Source: Caballeronia arationis | GTDB lineage: Bacteria; Pseudomonadota; Gammaproteobacteria; Burkholderiales; Burkholderiaceae | Assembly (NCBI RefSeq): GCF_001544975.2 | Contig: NZ_FCOG02000009.1 | Span: 80,441-144,440 of the forward strand | Reading direction: 5' to 3' | Length of the DNA: 64,000 nt | Made by a program: the position numbers and the translations under genes | Notes under the pieces: model-generated | Database searches by the model: none | The model's input: the letters and a program-made list of their open reading frames with translations, nothing else | What the model was told of the DNA's origin: nothing | Part shown: positions 26,396 to 35,828 of the stretch, one piece after another | Numbering within the stretch: position 1 is the first letter of the stretch | How the letters are laid out: each line of letters opens with the position of its first letter

Positions 26396-26418
26396 GGCGG
26401 ACGCTCACGGCGTCCGCC
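26396..26418. terminator. Strong GC hairpin after the OxlT-like gene
   Basis: A perfect nine-pair stem GGCGGACGC/GCGTCCGCC with a five-base loop lies 42 bases after the stop at 26354. It is followed by GTGTTCGTTT, without a real T run, so it may be a weak terminator or an RNA-stabilising hairpin. Confidence 0.5.
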
Positions 26419-26420
26419 GT

Positions 26421-26643
26421 GTTCGTTTACAGCGAGCCTGTCATATACGCGAGAACGCGCCGCCCGATTACACTTGCCTTCGTTCCTCGTCAGCCTTTCG
26501 TGGGTCGAGGACGCATGGATTCGTATGGTTAACCCCGATTTCAACGTAAACGAACAAAAAGGAACATGCTCCTTGTTGTTTTGGGTTCCTTTTTGAAAAT
26601 CAGGGCCACGAACGCAGCATCGGTGTCCAAATAAAAAACGAAC
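26421..26643. promoter_or_regulatory. Repeated AAACGAAC elements upstream of the glycerol importer
   Basis: GTTCGTTTAC (26421-26430) and its exact reverse complement GTAAACGAAC (26546-26555) lie 115 bases apart, and the core AAACGAAC recurs at 26636-26643. Between them is a perfect ten-base inverted repeat AAAAAGGAAC/GTTCCTTTTT (26556-26565 and 26585-26594). The 542-base gap before glpS contains no convincing gene. Repeats of this kind fit operators for a DeoR/GlpR-type repressor that could loop the DNA; this is inference. Confidence 0.45.
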
Positions 26644-26896
26644 GAGACATGGATGAACCATATGCCCAGCAGCACCTCTGGCCGCCGTCCGAGCGGCTCC
26701 TGCCCGTGCGTTGCCCGAGCCGGCCCGAGCGCCGCCTCGGCCGCCCGTCTGCTCGACACCTGAATTCACGCGACGGCTCCCGCGCCCTGTGCGGGCCGTT
26801 TCGATGAACGCCATCTGGCGTCGGGCCGTCGACGACGCGCGCACGGCCATCGGTGGTAGCGCGGGCAGCAAAACAGGCATCCACAAGGAGCGCAAC

Positions 26897-27988
26897 TTGG
26901 TCTTGGAACTGGAGCGGGTCACCGTCGTTGCAGGCGGACAGACGCATCTCTATGGCGTCGATCTGAGCCTCACGCCGGGCGCGATCAACGTGCTGCTCGG
27001 GCCTACGCAGGCCGGCAAGACGACGTTGATGCGCGTAATGGCCGGCCTCGACAAGCCGACGAGCGGCCGCGTGCTCGTCGACGGACGCGACGTGACGGGC
27101 GTCGGCGTCAGACAGCGCAATCTCGCGATGGTCTATCAGCAGTTCATCAACTATCCGGCGATGACCGTGTTCGAAAACATTGCGTCGCCGCTCAGGCTGC
27201 AAGGCATCGCCGCGAAAGAAGTCAATGCGCGCGTGAACGAAGTCGCCGGGAAGCTTCATATAGAGCACTTGCTCACGCGCCGTCCCGGCGAGTTGTCGGG
27301 CGGGCAGCAGCAGCGCTGCGCGCTGGCGCGGGCGCTGGTGAAGCGCTCGTCGCTCGTGCTGCTCGACGAACCGCTCGTCAATCTCGACTACAAACTGCGC
27401 GAGGAACTGCGCGCCGAACTCGCGACGCTCTTCGCCGACGGCAAGACGACCGTCGTCTACGCGACCACCGAGCCGCTCGAAGCGCTGCTGCTCGGCGGCT
27501 ATACGGCGATCGTCGACAAGGGTCGCGTACTGCAGTACGGCCGCACGCTCGACGTCTACGACGCGCCCGCGACCGTCGACGTCGCCGCCGTCTTCAACGA
27601 TCCGCCGATGAACATGCTGACGAGCGACATTACCGCCGAAGGCCTCGCGCGCCTGCCGATCGGCGTCGATGTGCCGGTGCGTGTGAACGCGGGCGGCGGC
27701 ATCTGCCGCATCGGCTTTCGTCCCGGACATTTGCGGCTTGCGGCACGCTCGCCGCGCGCGATCGCCGTGCCGTGCCGGCTGGAACTCGCCGAACTGAGCG
27801 GCTCGGAAACCTATCTGCACTTGCGCACCAAAACCGGCGGCATCGATCTCGTCGCGCAGTTGCAGGGCGTGCATCAGATCGCGCTCGGCACCGATCTCGA
27901 CGTGTTCATCAACCCAGCCGAACTCTTCGTATTCGACAAGGACGCGAAGCTCGTGTCCCACCCGGAGGCGAGCCATGGCGCGCATTGA
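26897..27988 (+). CDS. glpS: Glycerol ABC transporter ATPase GlpS
   Basis: A cytoplasmic ATPase of 363 residues. It has Walker A GPTQAGKTT (35-43), Q-loop YQQFINYPAMTVFEN, signature LSGGQ (133-137) and Walker B LVLLDEP (D157, E158), with a MalK-like C-terminal domain. The switch histidine is missing: the motif reads YATTEP with T191 where histidine is expected. The FINYPAMTV segment and the partner genes identify GlpS of the GlpSTPQV importer. TTG 26897 is chosen as start because AAGGAG lies six bases upstream and the fold begins there; the frame is open to 26711. It overlaps glpT by 14 bases. Confidence 0.88.
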   Translation: MVLELERVTVVAGGQTHLYGVDLSLTPGAINVLLGPTQAGKTTLMRVMAGLDKPTSGRVLVDGRDVTGVGVRQRNLAMVYQQFINYPAMTVFENIASPLRLQGIAAKEVNARVNEVAGKLHIEHLLTRRPGELSGGQQQRCALARALVKRSSLVLLDEPLVNLDYKLREELRAELATLFADGKTTVVYATTEPLEALLLGGYTAIVDKGRVLQYGRTLDVYDAPATVDVAAVFNDPPMNMLTSDITAEGLARLPIGVDVPVRVNAGGGICRIGFRPGHLRLAARSPRAIAVPCRLELAELSGSETYLHLRTKTGGIDLVAQLQGVHQIALGTDLDVFINPAELFVFDKDAKLVSHPEASHGAH

Positions 27989-29059
27989 GTTCCAGAATCT
28001 CGCGCACGCGTATCGCCCGAACCCGGCGACGCTTGATGACTACGCGCTCCAGCCGATGAGCATGGTGTGGGAGGACGGCGGCGCGTATGCGCTGCTCGGG
28101 CCGTCGGGATGCGGGAAATCGACGCTGCTCAATATCGTCTCGGGCCTCGTGACGCCGTCCGAAGGCAAGGTGCTCTTCGACGGCCGCGACGTGACCGCGC
28201 TCTCGGCACGCGAGCGCAACATCGCGCAGGTATTTCAGTTCCCCGTGATCTACGACACGATGAGCGTCTTCGACAATCTCGCGTTCCCGCTGCGCAACCG
28301 CAAGCTGCCTCCGGCCGAAGTGAAGGCGCGCGTGCACGAGGTCGCGGAGATTCTCGACATGACGCGCGAACTGGGACGCAAGGCGAGCAACCTTGCGGCC
28401 GATGCCAAGCAGAAGATCTCGCTCGGGCGCGGCCTTGTGCGCAAGGACGTTGCGGCGATTCTCTTCGACGAGCCGCTCACCGTCATCGATCCGCACATGA
28501 AGTGGATGCTCAGGCGCCAGTTGAAGAAGATCCACCACCAACTGAAGCTCACGCTGATCTACGTTACGCACGATCAGGTCGAAGCGCTCACGTTCGCGGA
28601 CGAAGTCGTCGTGATGACCAATGGCCGTGTCGTGCAGAAGGGCGGACCGGAGGCGCTGTTCCTGAGCCCGGATCACGCATTCGTCGGCTATTTCATCGGC
28701 AGTCCGGGGATGAACCTCTGCCCGATCTCGCTCGATGCCGATGCCGTGAAGGTCGGCTCGCAGCGCCTGCACGTCGACGGCAACACGCTCGCCACGCTCA
28801 AGAGCGCGAACGGCGAACTGAAGCTCGGCATTCGTCCCGAGTTCACACGTATCGCGGCAAGCGAAGAGCCCGGCGCGGTGAAGGCGCGGCTGCTGCGCGC
28901 ACAGAGCCTCGGCAACTACCAGCTCGTCACCGCCGATTGCGACGGCCACGTGTTCAAGGCGAAGGTCGAAACGCACGTGACGCTCGCCGAAGGGCCGGTC
29001 TGGCTGCGGCTCGCCGCGCCCGAAACCGTGTTCTTCAGCAACGACGAAAGGATCGGACG

Positions 29060-29063
<4 letters not shown>
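27975..29063 (+). CDS. glpT: Glycerol ABC transporter ATPase GlpT
   Basis: The second ATPase of the importer, 362 residues. Walker A GPSGCGKST (42-50), Walker B ILFDEP (D165, E166) and the switch histidine H199 (YVTHDQ) are canonical. The signature is not: where LSGGQ is expected the protein has LAADA (140-144). FQFPVIYDTMSVFDN is typical of this subunit. It begins with ATG inside the end of glpS and ends in an ATGA overlap with glpP. Together with GlpS it should form a heterodimer with one normal and one degenerate ATP site. Confidence 0.88.
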
Positions 29064-29942
<879 letters not shown>

Positions 29943-29950
<8 letters not shown>

Positions 29951-30755
29951 CGACCGCCGCTGGATGCGCACGCTGACGATCGTCGTCTACATTCTCTTCG
30001 CGCTGATCCCGCTCTACTGGATGCTGTCGATCTCGCTGCGCACGAATGAAGAAACGCTCTCTGCGTTCTCGACGTTCCCGCGCCAGATCACCTTCGAGAA
30101 CTACAAGGTCATCTTCACCGATCCCTCGTGGTACTGGGGCTACATCAACTCGATCATCTACGTGCTGATGAACATGGTGATGTCGGTACTGGTCGCGCTT
30201 CCGGCGGCGTACGCGTTTTCGCGCTACCGCTTTCTCGGCGACAAGCACATGTTCTTCTGGCTGCTCACGAACCGCATGACGCCGCCGGCCGTGTTCCTGC
30301 TGCCGTTTTTCCAGTGGTATTCGAGCGTCGGTTTGATGGACACGTATGTGGCCGTCGCGCTCGCGCACATGCTCTTCAACGTGCCGCTCGCCGTGTGGAT
30401 TCTCGAAGGCTTCATGTCGGGCGTATCGCGCGAGATCGACGAGACCGCGTATATCGACGGCTATTCGTTCCCGGCCTTCTTCATCAAGATCTTCCTGCCG
30501 CTCATCAAGTCGGGCGTCGGCGTGACGGCGTTCTTCTGCTTCATGTTCAGCTGGGTCGAACTGCTGCTCGCGCGCACGCTCACCACCGTGAACGCAAAGC
30601 CGATCGCCGCCGTGATGACGCGCACGATCTCGGCCGCGGGCATGGACTGGGGCGTGCTGTCGGCGGCGGGCGTGCTGACGATCATTCCCGGCGCGCTCGT
30701 CATCTATTTCGTGCGCAACTACATCGCGAAGGGCTTTGCGATGGGGAGAGTCTGA
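29943..30755 (+). CDS. glpQ: Glycerol ABC transporter permease GlpQ
   Basis: The second permease, 270 residues, MalG/UgpE type. It begins with a short basic stretch and the helix TIVVYILFALIPLYWMLSIS, carries the coupling loop EIDETAYIDGYSFPAFFIKIFLP in part, and has the C-terminal end IAKGFAMGRV common to this class. It overlaps glpP by eight bases and the DUF2160 gene by one, so translation of the whole operon is coupled. The name follows the rhizobial GlpSTPQV system and is unrelated to the phosphodiesterase GlpQ. Confidence 0.9.
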
Positions 30756-31036
30756 TGATCACCTGGATGTACTGGACGCCCGAAGTCGCGATCTTCTTCG
30801 CGTGCATCGCCGTGATGCTGGCCGGCATGACGGTCTGGGAAATCCGCTCGCCGACGGTCGAGCGCAAGGGCTTCCTGCCGATCGCGACGACGCGCGGCGA
30901 CCGCCTGTTCATCGGCTTGCTGACGGCGGCGTATCTCAATCTGGCGTGGATCGGCGTGAGCGCGGAGGGCGCGAGCGCGTGGCCGGGATTTGCAGTTTCG
31001 ATGCTCGTGCTCGTCGGGATCATGTGGAAGGGCTAG
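30755..31036 (+). CDS. Small membrane protein, DUF2160 family, in the glycerol importer operon
   Basis: A 93-residue protein with about three hydrophobic helices (WTPEVAIFFACIAVMLAGMTVW, LFIGLLTAAYLNLAWIGV and FAVSMLVLVGIMW). The family is found almost only inside glycerol-type ABC importer operons. It probably assists or modulates the GlpPQ channel, though no mechanism is established. ATG 30755 uses the last base of the glpQ stop codon. It is followed by an 88-base gap before the binding-protein gene. Confidence 0.8.
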   Translation: MITWMYWTPEVAIFFACIAVMLAGMTVWEIRSPTVERKGFLPIATTRGDRLFIGLLTAAYLNLAWIGVSAEGASAWPGFAVSMLVLVGIMWKG

Positions 31037-31124
31037 CAGTCCGATATCCGGTTATCCGGTTCCGTTGTTACCCCGAACGGGGGCCGGCAGATGATCCAAG
31101 GGGTGAGAGAGTGAGGAGAAGACA

Positions 31125-32867
31125 ATGAAACACAGGAGACGGATCGTCGCGCTTGCAGTCGGAGGCATCTTCGCGGGGGCGCTGGCGAGTGGCGCCGCGC
31201 TTGCGGATACGGCAGCGGCGCAGAAGTGGATCGACAGCGAGTTTCAGCCGAGCACGCTTTCGAAGCAGCAGCAGATCGACGAGATGAAGTGGTTCATCGA
31301 TACAGCGGCGAAGCTCAAGTCGCAGGGCGTGAAGGAAGTGCACGTCGTATCGGAGACGCTCGACACGCACATGTACGAGTCGAAGACGCTCGCCAAGGCG
31401 TTCACGGAGATCACTGGCATCGCGGTCAAGCACGACATCATCCAGGAGGGCGATGTCGTCGAGAAACTGCAGACGTCGATGCAGTCGGGCCAGAGCATCT
31501 ACGACGGCTGGATTTCGGACTCGGACCTGATCGGCACGCACTATCGCTATGGCGTGATCATTCCGCTCTCCGACTACATGGAAGGCGAGGGCAAGGCCTT
31601 TACCAATCCGGGCCTCGACATCAAGGACTTCATCGGCACGAGCTTCACGACCGCGCCCGACAAGAAGCTCTATCAGTTGCCGGACCAGCAGTTCGCGAAC
31701 CTCTACTGGTTCCGCGCCGACTGGTTCGCGCGCAAGGACCTGCAGGACAAGTTCAAGGCCAAGTACGGCTATGACCTCGGCGTGCCGGTCAACTGGAGCG
31801 CTTATGAAGACATCGCCGATTTCTTCACGAACGACGTGAAGACCATCGACGGCGAGAAGGTTTTCGGTCACATGGATTACGGCAAGAAGGACCCGTCGCT
31901 CGGCTGGCGCTTCACGGACGCGTGGCTCTCGATGGCAGGCGAAGCCGACAAGGGCATCCCGAACGGTCTGCCCGTCGACGAATGGGGCATTCGCGTGACG
32001 CCGGACGGCTGCCATGCGGTGGGCGCGTCGGTGTCGCGCGGCGGCGGCACGAACAGCCCGGCTGCCGTGTATGCAACGACCAAGTACATCGACTGGCTCA
32101 AGAAATACGCTCCACCCGAGGCATCGGGCATGACGTTCAACGAAGCCGGCCCCGTGCCCGCGCAAGGCAAGATCGCGCAACAGATCTTCTGGTACAGCGC
32201 GTTCACGGCGTCGATGCTCAAGCCCGGCAACGTGACCAACGCGGACGGCACGCCGAAGTGGCGCATGGCGCCGTCGCCGCACGGCCCGTACTGGAAGGAT
32301 GGCATGCAGAACGGCTATCAGGACGTCGGCTCGTGGACCTTCTTCAAGTCGACACCCGCCAACCAGCGCGCGGCCGCGTGGCTCTACGCGCAGTTCGTGA
32401 CGTCGAAGAGCGTGTCGCTGAAGAAGTCGATCGTCGGTCTCACGTTTATCCGCGATTCGGACATTCATAGCGACTACTTCACGAAGAACGCGGACAAGTA
32501 CGGCGGCCTGATCGAGTTCTATCGCAGCCCGGCGCGCGTTGCATGGACGCCGACCGGCAACAACGTGCCCGACTATCCGAAGATGGCGCAGCTGTGGTGG
32601 AAGAACGTCGCGACGGCGGTCGCGGGTGAGAAGACGCCGCAAGCCGCGATGGACAACCTCGCGAAGGAAATGGACCAGGTGCTCGCGCGTCTGCAGCGCG
32701 CCGGCATGAAGGTCTGCGCGCCGCAACTGAACGCGGAGAGCGATCCGTCGAAGTGGCTGTCGGACCAGCACGCGCCGTGGAAGAAGCTCGCCAACGAGAA
32801 GCCGAAGGGCGAGACGGTGAAGTACGAAGAGTTGCTGTCGGCGTGGAAGAGCGGCAAGGTACGCTGA
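31125..32867 (+). CDS. glpV: Glycerol ABC transporter periplasmic binding protein GlpV
   Basis: A secreted binding protein of 580 residues with a clear signal peptide (MKHRRRIVALAVGG, cleavage after ALA near residue 27). It is large, as expected for GlpV rather than the 400-440-residue sugar-binding proteins. Characteristic segments are EVHVVSETLDTHMYESKTLAKAF near residue 70 and DVGSWTFFKSTPANQRAAAW near residue 400. It captures glycerol in the periplasm and hands it to GlpPQ. A perfect terminator follows, so this is the operon's last gene. No glycerol kinase or dehydrogenase gene is nearby. Confidence 0.9.
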   Translation: MKHRRRIVALAVGGIFAGALASGAALADTAAAQKWIDSEFQPSTLSKQQQIDEMKWFIDTAAKLKSQGVKEVHVVSETLDTHMYESKTLAKAFTEITGIAVKHDIIQEGDVVEKLQTSMQSGQSIYDGWISDSDLIGTHYRYGVIIPLSDYMEGEGKAFTNPGLDIKDFIGTSFTTAPDKKLYQLPDQQFANLYWFRADWFARKDLQDKFKAKYGYDLGVPVNWSAYEDIADFFTNDVKTIDGEKVFGHMDYGKKDPSLGWRFTDAWLSMAGEADKGIPNGLPVDEWGIRVTPDGCHAVGASVSRGGGTNSPAAVYATTKYIDWLKKYAPPEASGMTFNEAGPVPAQGKIAQQIFWYSAFTASMLKPGNVTNADGTPKWRMAPSPHGPYWKDGMQNGYQDVGSWTFFKSTPANQRAAAWLYAQFVTSKSVSLKKSIVGLTFIRDSDIHSDYFTKNADKYGGLIEFYRSPARVAWTPTGNNVPDYPKMAQLWWKNVATAVAGEKTPQAAMDNLAKEMDQVLARLQRAGMKVCAPQLNAESDPSKWLSDQHAPWKKLANEKPKGETVKYEELLSAWKSGKVR

Positions 32868-32897
32868 GTCATCCACGAATCGGCGACGCAATGTAAA

Positions 32898-32928
32898 ACG
32901 GGCGACCCGGCAGGTCGCCCGTTTTTTT
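32898..32928 (+). terminator. Rho-independent terminator of the glp operon
   Basis: A perfect ten-pair stem ACGGGCGACC/GGTCGCCCGT with a five-base loop is followed by seven T residues (32922-32928). It begins 31 bases after glpV. Confidence 0.92.
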
Positions 32929-33286
32929 ATATGAGCACGCGCATCGCGCGGTTGGCCCGCCGCGTCTGGAAGTTTCCCTGGATGCGCGTTGACGCTGCTG
33001 CCGGCAGGTGGTCTCCTCGTCCGTTTTATCCGAGCGTTACCGGCGCGAGCGGTTGTTCATTTCGGCACGATGCGCGTGGATTGAATCCCCGATCCACCTG
33101 TCACAGCGACTCTTGCGCTCATGCCTTTCTCCAGTGCGTTGCGTTTTTTGCCGGGTTACCGGTCGTTGAACCGATGACCCAGTATCTCCGCTCGGAAGGC
33201 CCGCGAGAACCCGGCGCGCGCAGGGAGCGCGCGCATATTCGGAGGACTGGCGAAAGTAGGGGCTTTGTTTGTCGATGCAAGCCGCG
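32929..33286. other. Intergenic stretch between glp and nnrS ends
   Basis: About 360 bases between two convergent transcription units. A perfect eight-pair hairpin of alternating GC (33214-33221 and 33227-33234, loop AGGGA) is present but has no T run on either strand. A 134-codon plus-strand frame crosses it without a ribosome site or protein-like composition, so I see no gene here. Confidence 0.5.
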
Positions 33287-34504
33287 TCAACCTGGCTTGC
33301 CGTCCGCGCGAGGACGCCAGAGCGGCCGCGCATAGCTCCACAGGTAGACCGCGAAACCGAGCGCCCAGCAAGTGCCCGCAATCTCGATCCAGGTCATGGT
33401 GAAGTGCGGTGCGAACAGCGGGCCGAACACGCGCAACGCCGATCCGGCCATGACGAGCACGTAGCTCGCGATATCGCGTTTATCCGCGACGAGTGGCCTG
33501 CCCGTGTGTCCACGCGCGGTGCGCGTGACCATCGCGATGATCGCGCCGCCGATCACGCCGGCCGTGAACGCGTGCGTCGCGATTGTGTGCGTTACGTGGC
33601 CGGCCGCGCTCAGCGCGAGCAGCGCGAAGCCGAGCGGAATCCACGCATACGCGAGATGCAGCACCGCGAGAATCGCCGGACCGCGCACGCGGTACGAACG
33701 CCATCCGATGAGCCTTGCCACATGCGTCGCGCATGCGGCAGCCGCGAGCAGCAGGACGACGCGTGAATCGATTGCGGCGGCATCGGCGAAGAGCGCCAGC
33801 ACGGTGACGGGCCCGACTGCGAGTTCGACCGGCCGCCACTTTCTCGCTACGAAGCCGGGAATCGCGTTGGCGGTGAACATCGGAATCACGCGCCCGCCGA
33901 TCACGCTGACGAGCAGCACGACGATGCCCGCGGAGGCGTAGACGCAACGCATCGCGAGGTCGACGCGTCCGCTGATCGTGAAGACGTGGAAGGCGGCATC
34001 GAGCGCGCCGAAGACGAAGAGCACCGGCACGATGAAGTAGTTGCGCCGGTTGCCGGCCTGCATCAGCACACGCAACAGGACGAGCGCCGCGACCGGCATG
34101 AACGCGCTGTCGACGATCGCGGCGGGCACCGCCGGACCGCTCCACACGAGCACGCGCGCCGCGAACCACAGTGCGACGAGCGCAGCGAGCGAGGCGCCTT
34201 GCGCGGTGTTGCGCCCGGTCCACGCGCGCACGGCGGTCAGAAGAAAGCCGACAACGACCGAGCCCGCGAATCCGAACAGCATCTCGTGCGCATGCCAGCC
34301 GACCGGGCTCGACCGCAGCAAGTAGCCGCCGCTCACCGGCACACCGCCGAGCACGAGCAGCCACACGGCGAGCGCCGTTGCCGCGCAAGCCGCGCCGCAC
34401 AGGTAGAACGGCCGGAAGCCGAGGTCGAACAGTGCAAACCGCTTGAGAGGCTGGTGCTTGCCGGGCGGCGGGACGTACACGGTCGCGGGCTCTTGAATCT
34501 TCAT
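33287..34504 (-). CDS. nnrS: NnrS-family haem-copper membrane protein
   Basis: An inner-membrane protein of 405 residues with about twelve helices. The N-terminal FALFDLGFRPFYLCGAACAA and the segments GWHAHEMLFGFAGSVVVGFLLTA, NRRNYFIVPVLF, GGRVIPMFTANAIPGF and HAFTAGVIGGAIIAMVTRTARGHTG carry the conserved histidines and arginines of NnrS. The family lowers nitrosative stress in an NO-inducible way. It starts 22 bases after the hmp stop on the same strand, so hmp-nnrS is an operon, facing away from norR. Confidence 0.93.
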   Translation of the reverse strand: MKIQEPATVYVPPPGKHQPLKRFALFDLGFRPFYLCGAACAATALAVWLLVLGGVPVSGGYLLRSSPVGWHAHEMLFGFAGSVVVGFLLTAVRAWTGRNTAQGASLAALVALWFAARVLVWSGPAVPAAIVDSAFMPVAALVLLRVLMQAGNRRNYFIVPVLFVFGALDAAFHVFTISGRVDLAMRCVYASAGIVVLLVSVIGGRVIPMFTANAIPGFVARKWRPVELAVGPVTVLALFADAAAIDSRVVLLLAAAACATHVARLIGWRSYRVRGPAILAVLHLAYAWIPLGFALLALSAAGHVTHTIATHAFTAGVIGGAIIAMVTRTARGHTGRPLVADKRDIASYVLVMAGSALRVFGPLFAPHFTMTWIEIAGTCWALGFAVYLWSYARPLWRPRADGKPG

Positions 34505-34526
34505 TGCGACGTTCCCCGGTTGCTCG

Positions 34527-35708
34527 TCATTCCAGCGCCGCTGCCGGCCCGAAGAACTCGTAGCGGGTCTGCGATTCCGGCACGCCGAGCGCCTTCAGAT
34601 GCTTCTTCACTGCCTTCATGAAAGCAGCCGGTCCAAGGAAATACGCATCGACGTCGCGCGTTTCGGGCAGCCACTGGTACAGGCGCGCTTCGTCGATATG
34701 GCCGAAACCGTGCGCGTGATCGTCTTCGGGGCGGCGATGTTCGTAGCAATAGAAGCGCTTCAACTGCGGATGACGCTGCGCCAGCGCTTCGATGTGATCG
34801 CGGAACGCATGCACGCCGCCGTGGCGCGCCGAATGGATGAAATGCACTGCGCGCTTGGTCGCGAGCGCGGCCTGCAGCATCGCGAGCGTCGGCGTGATGC
34901 CGACTCCGCCGCTGATCAGGACCAAGGGCTTCTCGTTGTGCTCGAGCTTGAAATCGCCCGACGGTGCGAAGAGTTCCAGCGCGTCGTTCTCATGCACGTT
35001 CGCATGCAGATGGTTCGATACCTTGCCGTTCGGCTCGCGCTTCACGCTGATGCGATACTCGCGCCCGTTCGGCGCCGCCGAGAGCGAATAGTTGCGGCGC
35101 ACTTCCTCGCCGTCGATGACAAGCCGCAAGCCGATGTACTGGCCCGGATGGAAGTCGAGCAGTTCGCCGCGGTCGTCGGGGCGGAAGTAGAAGGACGTGA
35201 TCTCGTCGCTTTCCTGCACCTTGCGCGCGACGCGGAACACGCGCGTGCCGCGCCATCCGCCCGGCGCCTGTTCCTTCTCGCTGTAGATATTTTCCTCGAG
35301 TCCGATCAGGATGTCGGCGAGCTGGTTGTAGGCCGCACCCCACGCCTCGATGACGGCATCGGTGGCGATCTCCTCGCCGAGCACTTCGCGGATCGCCCTG
35401 AGCAGCGAACGTCCGACAATCGGATAATGCTCCGGCAGAATATTGAGCGCGACGTGCTTGTTGATGATCTGCGAGACGAGGCCGCCGAGCTTGTCGAGAT
35501 GGTCAATGTGGCGCGCGTACATCAGCACGCCGTTCGCGAGCGCGCGCTGCTGCGCGCCGCTCGCCTGGTGCGCCTGATTGAAGAGCGGGCGCACTTCGGG
35601 ATTCTCGTCGAGAAGCATCTGGTAGAAATGCCGGGTGAGCGCTTCGCCGCCGCTTTCGAGCAGCGGAACAGTGGCCTTGACGATTGCACGGTGTTCGGGT
35701 GACAGCAT
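34527..35708 (-). CDS. hmp: Flavohaemoprotein, nitric oxide dioxygenase
   Basis: A 393-residue cytoplasmic enzyme that oxidises NO to nitrate using O2 and NAD(P)H. The globin domain has the distal Y29 and proximal H85 (NKHVALN) at the same positions as E. coli Hmp. The FAD domain has RNYSLSAAPN and the NAD domain GGVGITPTLAMLQ and FLGPAAFMKAVKKHL. Length is normal. It is divergent from norR with a 120-base gap, so regulation by NorR is likely. The minus strand there has CTGGCACG, a perfect -24 half of a sigma-54 promoter, with a poor -12 half. Confidence 0.96.
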   Translation of the reverse strand: MLSPEHRAIVKATVPLLESGGEALTRHFYQMLLDENPEVRPLFNQAHQASGAQQRALANGVLMYARHIDHLDKLGGLVSQIINKHVALNILPEHYPIVGRSLLRAIREVLGEEIATDAVIEAWGAAYNQLADILIGLEENIYSEKEQAPGGWRGTRVFRVARKVQESDEITSFYFRPDDRGELLDFHPGQYIGLRLVIDGEEVRRNYSLSAAPNGREYRISVKREPNGKVSNHLHANVHENDALELFAPSGDFKLEHNEKPLVLISGGVGITPTLAMLQAALATKRAVHFIHSARHGGVHAFRDHIEALAQRHPQLKRFYCYEHRRPEDDHAHGFGHIDEARLYQWLPETRDVDAYFLGPAAFMKAVKKHLKALGVPESQTRYEFFGPAAALE

Positions 35709-35776
35709 CTGTGAGTCCTCGCATTGGTTTTGCGTTGCCGGGCCGACGACCCGGGTTGGATTAGCGAATACTCCTA

Positions 35777-35793
35777 TCCACGATTCGTGCCAG
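35777..35793 (-). promoter_or_regulatory. Candidate sigma-54 element and palindrome in the hmp-norR gap
   Basis: On the minus strand CTGGCACG (35793-35786) matches the -24 element of RpoN promoters, but the -12 position reads GTGG instead of TTGC. The same bases include the perfect palindrome CACGATTCGTG (35779-35789). With NorR next door a sigma-54 promoter for hmp is expected, yet this match is incomplete. Confidence 0.3.
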
Positions 35794-35828
35794 ATTAGAA
35801 TGCCAAACGAATCAATGAGTTATAATAG

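Noticed and set aside
31068..32891. A 607-codon open frame on the minus strand
   Set aside because: It is the antisense of glpV, arginine- and leucine-rich, with no recognisable domain; such frames are expected in GC-rich genes.
32931..33335. A 134-codon plus-strand frame after the glp terminator
   Set aside because: It starts inside the terminator T run, lacks a ribosome site, is low in typical protein composition and runs into nnrS on the other strand.
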